Assembly (NCBI RefSeq): GCF_007860135.1 | Contig: NZ_SJPV01000007.1 | Span: 19,823-83,822 of the forward strand | Source: Novipirellula artificiosorum | Lineage (GTDB): Bacteria; Planctomycetota; Planctomycetia; Pirellulales; Pirellulaceae | DNA: 64,000 nt | Reading direction: 5' to 3' | In this document: piece by piece, positions 59,421-64,000 of the stretch | Position numbering within the stretch: the first letter of the stretch is position 1 | Layout: each line of letters opens with the position of its first letter | Made by a program: the position numbers and the translations under genes | Notes under the pieces: generated by a model | Told to the model about the DNA's origin: nothing | Database searches by the model: none | The model's input: only the letters and a program-made list of their open reading frames with translations

Positions 59421-60875
59421 ATGAGCGAGAATCAATCTTTGATACGGAAAGTATTTGTATCCTATGCACACACAAACGAAGACCATGTCGAATGGGTAAT
59501 CGATCTAGCGACATCACTTCAGGCGGATGGTATCGAAGTCGTGCTTGACCAATGGGACTTGCGTGAGGGACAAGATGCCAATGTTTTCATGGAGCAGATG
59601 GTCACCGACGAGTCGATTGACCGAATCTTGATGGTCTCCGACGCCAACTATGCCGCGAAAGCGGACAAACGGGAGGGCGGAGTTGGAACTGAATCACAGA
59701 TCATTTCTGCGGAATTATACAAGCAGGTTGGACAAACGAAGTTCGTCGCAATTCTCAGGGAGCGTGATAAAGACGACCAAGCTTGCTTGCCAGTGTTCTA
59801 CGGAAGTCGAATCTACATTGACATGTGTGATGAAGAATCATTTAGCCGGAACTACGAGCGACTAGTCCGGCACATTTTCGACAAGCCTCTGAACGTCAAA
59901 CCGCCACTTGGCAAGGCGCCAGCGTTTATAATTAGCAATGGGTTATCCTCAGTTATTTGCATCCGTTCAAGTCGACGATTTTGCGACGTATTGATTACGG
60001 GACGCGGTAACCCCGCGGCGGCATTCGATCAATTCGCAAAGGATTTGGTCGTTGATTTGGAGGCGCATCGAATGAGTCTCGATCGAGATGCCGAGGAATC
60101 GTGGCCGGATGACGTGCTTGATTCGATCGAAAAGATGCGGCCAATCCGAGATGCACTAATTGACGTGGTCGCCATTACGGGTAGTAGTGTCTACGAGTCA
60201 TGGCTCTTGCCCGCAATCGTCGCTCTTCTTGAGAAAACAGCCAATTTTGCGAAGATCCTTACAAAGCCCAATGCCGGTATTCGAGCTATCTCACAGGATA
60301 ACTTTCGGTTTTTTGCACAGGAAGCCTTTCTTTCGGTAATTGGAATTCTCATTTGCAAACGCCGATATGATTTGGTGAATCGACTTTTTTGTGCCGACTA
60401 TTTTATTCGTGACCGTCACGACGAGGAATCGATCAACACAGAACGGTATGACGTTTTTCACGATCCGGCAATCACACTTGAGGAGATGTGCAATCAGAAA
60501 CTAGAATCCAAGTGGATTTCGTTTACTGGCAACCTGATTTTCAAGCGTGCCACGCACCCGGAACTGCCAGCATTGCAACTCATTCAGGCCGATGCGATAT
60601 CGCTGCTACACGGCATGCAGCACCACGGCCAATGGCCGCCAACAGTATCGATCCACGGAAGGTACCATCAGCGACTTCCCCTTTTTGATTCGGTCGTGAC
60701 GACCGGGAATGTGGGTGGCTTGGGAGAAATACTTGGGATTGACAGTGTCAGAGGCATCCTGGATCTGTTGGAATCAGATGAGATGCGTCACTTCTACAGT
60801 GGCGGTAGATACTGGAGAACCTGTTACTCTGACGGATCGATTTTCGCGTTGGAAGATCTTCGAAGTTATCGCTGA
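59421..60875 (+). CDS. SEFIR-domain (TIR-like) effector protein
   Basis: 484 residues. The N-terminal 150 are a SEFIR domain: 'RKVFVSYAHTNEDHVEWVIDLATSLQADGIEVVLDQWDL', 'MEQMVTDESIDRILMVSDANYAAKAD', 'GVGTESQIISAELY', 'KFVAILRERD'. SEFIR domains are TIR relatives used in signalling, and in bacteria as defence effectors. The remaining 330 residues are mostly helical with no motif I recognise. Last gene of the operon that starts at hsdR; inferred role is the effector that triggers after the upstream ATPases are engaged. Confidence 0.85.
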   Translation: MSENQSLIRKVFVSYAHTNEDHVEWVIDLATSLQADGIEVVLDQWDLREGQDANVFMEQMVTDESIDRILMVSDANYAAKADKREGGVGTESQIISAELYKQVGQTKFVAILRERDKDDQACLPVFYGSRIYIDMCDEESFSRNYERLVRHIFDKPLNVKPPLGKAPAFIISNGLSSVICIRSSRRFCDVLITGRGNPAAAFDQFAKDLVVDLEAHRMSLDRDAEESWPDDVLDSIEKMRPIRDALIDVVAITGSSVYESWLLPAIVALLEKTANFAKILTKPNAGIRAISQDNFRFFAQEAFLSVIGILICKRRYDLVNRLFCADYFIRDRHDEESINTERYDVFHDPAITLEEMCNQKLESKWISFTGNLIFKRATHPELPALQLIQADAISLLHGMQHHGQWPPTVSIHGRYHQRLPLFDSVVTTGNVGGLGEILGIDSVRGILDLLESDEMRHFYSGGRYWRTCYSDGSIFALEDLRSYR

Positions 60876-61280
60876 GGAGTACTTCAGCATTGTCCCAAAA
60901 CGGATTTTGAGACGATGCTGGATCGTTTTTGGAAATCCCAATTGGGACCGGTGGTCTCTGGGCTTTGTTAGGATTAGTGCAACGCCTCGCCTGTAACAAC
61001 GCTAACAAGACAATGCTAAAACAAGAATACACATAATCATGCCACTACAGAATCGCGTAACCCCTTGGAACGAAATCATCGCGACGCAGGACCGAGGTGC
61101 ATGGATGGGGATCCGTCGCTGCCGAGACGGGCAGAAAGCGACCCATCTACCCTGACGAGAGATTCTTCCGTGAGTGCATGCGGCCTCGTCTGCTCTTTGT
61201 GAAACACTTCGTTCGCTAAACGGCTGCAATTCTAGGCCTAACTGCTGTTCGAATTTGCAATTGCTGAGATTTCGTTGCGA
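60876..61280. other. Intergenic about 400 bases between the defence operon and the recombinase
   Basis: It holds the decayed gene at 61039-61218. No terminator with a T-run, tRNA or clear attachment core was recognised. The recombinase gene reads toward this segment. Confidence 0.4.
61039..61218 (+). pseudogene. Remnant of a conserved small protein gene (frameshifted)
   Basis: ATG at 61039 opens MPLQNRVTPWNEIIATQDRG and stops at 61155. The beginning resembles the N-terminus of a widespread conserved hypothetical family ('NRVTPFGEI...RG..MGNRG' as I remember it). After the stop another frame reads 'YPDERFFRECMRPRLLFVKHFVR' to a stop at about 61218. This fits a gene broken by deletion and frameshift next to an integration site. 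I am not certain of the family. Confidence 0.35.
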
Positions 61281-62312
61281 TCAGATCGAGATTCGCTCAA
61301 CGATGTTGCGAGTCACCTTTCGCTGCCTTCGATCGTAAAGCCGTGTTGTTCTGGGATCGGCGTGGCCGGCGAGGTTTTGGACGTCTTCTAGGGGCACGCC
61401 TTGACTGAGTAGGTCGGTGATCGTGGTGACGCGAAAGGAATGTGGCGACAACCGGGATGGTAAGCCGGCATTCCTGAGTCGGCGTTTCAACATTCTGCCT
61501 ATATCGCCGGCAGTCATGGCGTTTTCGGTGAGCCGTTTGGTTCGGCGAACCACTGAGCGGAATAGCGGTGTTGATTTATCGGCATTGTCGAGAACACCAG
61601 AGGTGCGATAGGCGGTGATGAATTGCTGCAGATCGTGTCGGACGGGGATCTCGCGTGACTTGCCACCTTTTTCTGTGAATCGCAGGCAGTATTGCTCGCC
61701 CGTGTCGAAGTAGTGTTGCATTTGGAGCTTGGCAATCGCTCCGACGCGAGCGGCTGTGTAGATCAGGATGCCGATGATGGCACGATCACGCAGTCCCACG
61801 ATCGATTCAACATCAATACTGCTCATCAATTTTCGTGCTTGTTGAGTAGACATTTCGGGGGTTTTGCCTTCAACGACTTGCAACCGTTCACCACGGACTG
61901 ACGCCGCTGCATTTAGCACGACCACATGTCGCGTTACGAGCGTGTCGAAAAAATGCCGAAGTGCTGACAGATGCAACTTCTTGGTTGCGGGAGCGTAGGC
62001 AAGCCCATCCAAGTAGCTCCCAACATCGCGAGGGGTGATTGTTGGCAGCTCTTTGTCGATTGATTTGCAGTGACGCAGGAATTGGCTGACTGCGTGGGCG
62101 TAAGCGGCCCGTGTATGAGGATTGCGTATCTTCCCGTAGATGAACTCTTCCCAAGCAAACTGCGCAGCAGCGCCCCCAGCAGCGACCAGAGCGGGCATCT
62201 CGTTGTCCGTCTGGTTACGAACCGAGACCCCCTGAATAGTCGCCACGGGAACCAGATCCGCATCACCGGGTTTGGCTAACCGAGTATCTGCATTTTTTAA
62301 CGGCTCATCCAT
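61281..62312 (-). CDS. Tyrosine recombinase / integrase
   Basis: About 343 residues from the ATG at 62312, with GGTGGAG nearby. The core-binding domain has 'NPHTRAAYAHAVSQFLRHC'. The catalytic residues are all present: Arg in 'YTAARVGAIAKLQ', Lys in 'TEKGGKSREIPV', His-x-x-Arg in 'SPHSFRVTT', His in 'GHADPRTT' and Tyr in 'RLYDRR'. It integrates or excises an element, or resolves plasmid dimers. It is the only recombinase in the window and stands at one end of the accessory region (about 23-62 kb), so it may have moved that block. Confidence 0.9.
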   Translation of the reverse strand: MDEPLKNADTRLAKPGDADLVPVATIQGVSVRNQTDNEMPALVAAGGAAAQFAWEEFIYGKIRNPHTRAAYAHAVSQFLRHCKSIDKELPTITPRDVGSYLDGLAYAPATKKLHLSALRHFFDTLVTRHVVVLNAAASVRGERLQVVEGKTPEMSTQQARKLMSSIDVESIVGLRDRAIIGILIYTAARVGAIAKLQMQHYFDTGEQYCLRFTEKGGKSREIPVRHDLQQFITAYRTSGVLDNADKSTPLFRSVVRRTKRLTENAMTAGDIGRMLKRRLRNAGLPSRLSPHSFRVTTITDLLSQGVPLEDVQNLAGHADPRTTRLYDRRQRKVTRNIVERISI

Positions 62313-62340
62313 GCTCCACCAAGCGAATGCTAAACAATCC

Positions 62341-62470
62341 AGCAATTAATTCACGCACACGGACAATCGGAAATGCCCGTAACCCGAGTTTTTTTGCCCG
62401 CTAACAATAACGCACTATAACGTCCTTTGTCACGCACTAAGTGTCGCTAGCGAATCAGCGGAAGCATTGG
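62341..62470. promoter_or_regulatory. Upstream region of the recombinase with repeated ACGCACTA
   Basis: Two copies of ACGCACTA lie about 25 bases apart near 62409 and 62434, with a TTTTTTT run near 62390. Short direct repeats upstream of a tyrosine recombinase can be arm-type binding sites or part of an attachment site. The evidence is thin. Confidence 0.3.
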
Positions 62471-63685
62471 TTAGGCGACGCAATGAAAGGCTCGCTTCAT
62501 CACATTTCTTGAGTGACTGGACGCCAGAGAATTTGGCGTTGATATCCGGATGATTGCTTGAGGGTAACTACTAAATGCTACGCCATGGTTTCGGAATCGC
62601 TCTGCAAGAGTTTGGCAATCCGTTTCCCGGTGGAGCGGGCTCTGTGATTGTAGCAGCAGAATCCCAGAACGGAGCGACTCATCAACGTCCATTAAATTCC
62701 AAGGAGTGCCCGACATCGCCTGCCTTAGGGTTTCCACGTTTCCTTGCCGCCGCTCGAATTGCTCTCGGAGATTCCTGCGATTTGTTCGATCTTCTTTGAG
62801 TGCCGCGTTCGCAGTGAAGAAAGGTGCGACGTTCACCGTCTCCATGTATCGATTCACGGAATTTCCACCGATTTGGAGGCAGAATTTCATCAAAGCGTCT
62901 TCGAGTTCAGGATTGTGGTTTGAGTCAAGGATGTGGCGAAACTGCTCAGCCACAATTGAGCTTCCGCATATTGCTACGCCGAGTGGGTTCCCGCCACCGA
63001 GCCATTTGTGACAACCTGTAATCGTCACATCAACGCAGTTCGTGGGTGACGGTTCGGGCAGCTGGCAAAAACTTTGTGCTGCATCAACGAGGACGAAACG
63101 GAGCCGACCGCTGGGTTTCAGTCTTGCTAGGAGCTCCAACAGTGGTAAGCGTACGCCCAGATTCGTCACAGTCGGGAGGAAGATGCCATCACATTCTCGA
63201 TTGAGGAACGCGGTGGCAAGCTTTTCAGCGAGAGATTCGGACGTGAGGCCATGTTCAAAGACCGCTGAATGAACTTCCTCAACAGAAATACGCTGGCCAC
63301 TTCGGGCAGCCTCATCGGCGACGACGTGTTGCCAATGCGGCCAATTCATGTCGCAAGTGAGCACATGCCGACACGTTCGGAACATCAGCCGAGCGGCGAT
63401 CCTTACTAGCTGAATCGATCGGCTTGCAAGAAAGACGCTCTCTGGATCGACCACCGAGAAGCGCTGAGCGAATTGGCGTTGGAGTGACCGGAGACCATGC
63501 CATTGCGCAAACGAAGGATACTGAGCAATGAGTTCTTCGGGCCAGATTCCTGCGCCGTCTCTAAAGAGCTTCTCGCAGTACAGCGACGGATCGTCGACCA
63601 AAAGTCGATTGACGTCAAGCTGAGCCTGCGATGCGGCCGCACACGTCCTGCCCAGCCTCGCGGTGTCTAAGTAGAGAACTGACAC
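62471..63685 (-). CDS. PLP-dependent class V aminotransferase-like protein
   Basis: 404 residues. The fold type I features are 'LPTVTNLGVRLPLLELL', 'FVLVDAAQSFCQLP' (the Asp that pairs with the pyridine nitrogen) and 'TITGCHKWLGGGNPLGVAICG' (the Lys that binds PLP). This order is that of the class V group (cysteine desulfurase, kynureninase, isopenicillin N epimerase). The N-terminus is 'MSVLYLDTARLGRTC'. Substrate unknown. It starts about 30 bases after the gene at the right edge on the same strand, so the two are probably co-transcribed. Confidence 0.8.
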   Translation of the reverse strand: MSVLYLDTARLGRTCAAASQAQLDVNRLLVDDPSLYCEKLFRDGAGIWPEELIAQYPSFAQWHGLRSLQRQFAQRFSVVDPESVFLASRSIQLVRIAARLMFRTCRHVLTCDMNWPHWQHVVADEAARSGQRISVEEVHSAVFEHGLTSESLAEKLATAFLNRECDGIFLPTVTNLGVRLPLLELLARLKPSGRLRFVLVDAAQSFCQLPEPSPTNCVDVTITGCHKWLGGGNPLGVAICGSSIVAEQFRHILDSNHNPELEDALMKFCLQIGGNSVNRYMETVNVAPFFTANAALKEDRTNRRNLREQFERRQGNVETLRQAMSGTPWNLMDVDESLRSGILLLQSQSPLHRETDCQTLAERFRNHGVAFSSYPQAIIRISTPNSLASSHSRNVMKRAFHCVA

Positions 63686-63715
63686 AGTGAGTACCTTTGC
63701 AATGTACTCCCTATT

Positions 63716-64000
63716 TTACTCGCTTAGACCAAATCGATCCAGTAGATCCACGTAAGGCGTTGCATAAACATTCAAATTGTTCCAATTGGCTTCCGCCGCG
63801 CGAACAGCATTGAAATCAAAGTCTAAAGTAAACGTGCTTGTCCGCTGGCCAGCTTGGTCAAACTCCTGGACCCCGACGGCTGTAAAACCGTAGATGCCCA
63901 TATCGCGGACTAACTCCGGCACATTCTGCAAATCGGATTCACGCACCAAACGAACATAAATGCCGTTGACCGTCTGCTCGTGAATCCAGTGCCTGAGCGT
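63716..64000 (-). CDS. C-terminal part of an unknown gene cut by the window edge
   Basis: 95 codons are visible from the right edge to a TAA at 63716, in one open frame ('LRHWIHEQTVNGIYVRLVRES', 'DMGIYGFTAVGVQEFDQAG', 'TLDFDFNAVRAAEANWNNL'). The start lies outside. No family is recognised. It is upstream of, and on the same strand as, the aminotransferase-like gene, so a shared biosynthetic pathway is possible. Confidence 0.6.
   Translation of the reverse strand, partial: TLRHWIHEQTVNGIYVRLVRESDLQNVPELVRDMGIYGFTAVGVQEFDQAGQRTSTFTLDFDFNAVRAAEANWNNLNVYATPYVDLLDRFGLSE

Overview
The window looks like planctomycete DNA (Rhodopirellula/Pirellula-like). Support for this is a DUF1580 gene, repeated small 'HEI...FxRDDLP' proteins, intergenic palindromes of the CGGAAT-N-ATTCCG type, and a very large heavy-metal RND island. 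These family assignments come from memory, not from a search. Plasmid-type replication and partition genes, iterons, a conjugation coupling protein and a tyrosine recombinase suggest a large plasmid or an integrated plasmid-like element.

Region 1 (1-22.7 kb) is a metal-resistance island. On the minus strand it holds three RND pump/membrane-fusion pairs (1-3385, 7839-12773, 13509-19938), a Zn/Cd/Pb P1B-type ATPase, His-rich and Cys-rich small exported proteins, a lipoprotein sharing a Cys/His module with one fusion protein, and a zinc-finger anti-sigma-like membrane protein. Divergently on the plus strand are two exported proteins with YHS-like CxxC domains. No outer-membrane TolC-type channel is visible.

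Region 2 (23-31.5 kb, minus strand) is conjugation and plasmid accessory DNA: an overlapping DUF1580 operon, three paralogous small proteins, two large hairpins, a membrane coiled-coil protein, a VirD4/TraD-like coupling ATPase, two replication-relaxation-like proteins and an AT-hook protein. No relaxase or other T4SS gene was recognised.

Region 3 (31.7-39.5 kb) is an unusual signalling and membrane cluster. It has a Ser/Thr kinase (plus strand), a PIN toxin/HTH antitoxin pair flanked by 46-bp imperfect direct repeats, and then a tight minus-strand operon. The operon encodes a single-TM protein, a 35-residue TM microprotein, a membrane AAA+ protein with a lost Walker B, a soluble ClpB-like AAA+ protein, an HTH-pseudokinase, and a membrane Cas4-like protein whose nuclease residues are gone. 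This is one of two candidates for an undescribed system.

Region 4 (39.7-46.2 kb) is the replication core: parA, parB, a replication initiator and three iterons. It is followed by a canonical group II intron domain V and about 1.2 kb of strongly hairpin-rich, intron-like RNA sequence that precedes a 243-aa protein of unknown function.

Region 5 (46.2-60.9 kb) is a defence-type operon and the second candidate system. A sigma-54 activator with a CARF-like N-terminus is followed by a good -24/-12 promoter match. Downstream are hsdR, a small protein plus nucleotidyltransferase pair, a HsdM-half-HsdS fusion, a 1418-aa HsdM-HsdS-Zn-ribbon-ATPase fusion, a second ATPase, and a SEFIR (TIR-like) protein. 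I infer a type I restriction-like complex coupled to ATPase/SEFIR signalling and switched on by a sensed ligand.

Region 6 (61-64 kb) has a decayed gene remnant, a tyrosine recombinase, a PLP-dependent class V aminotransferase-like gene and a partial gene at the right edge.
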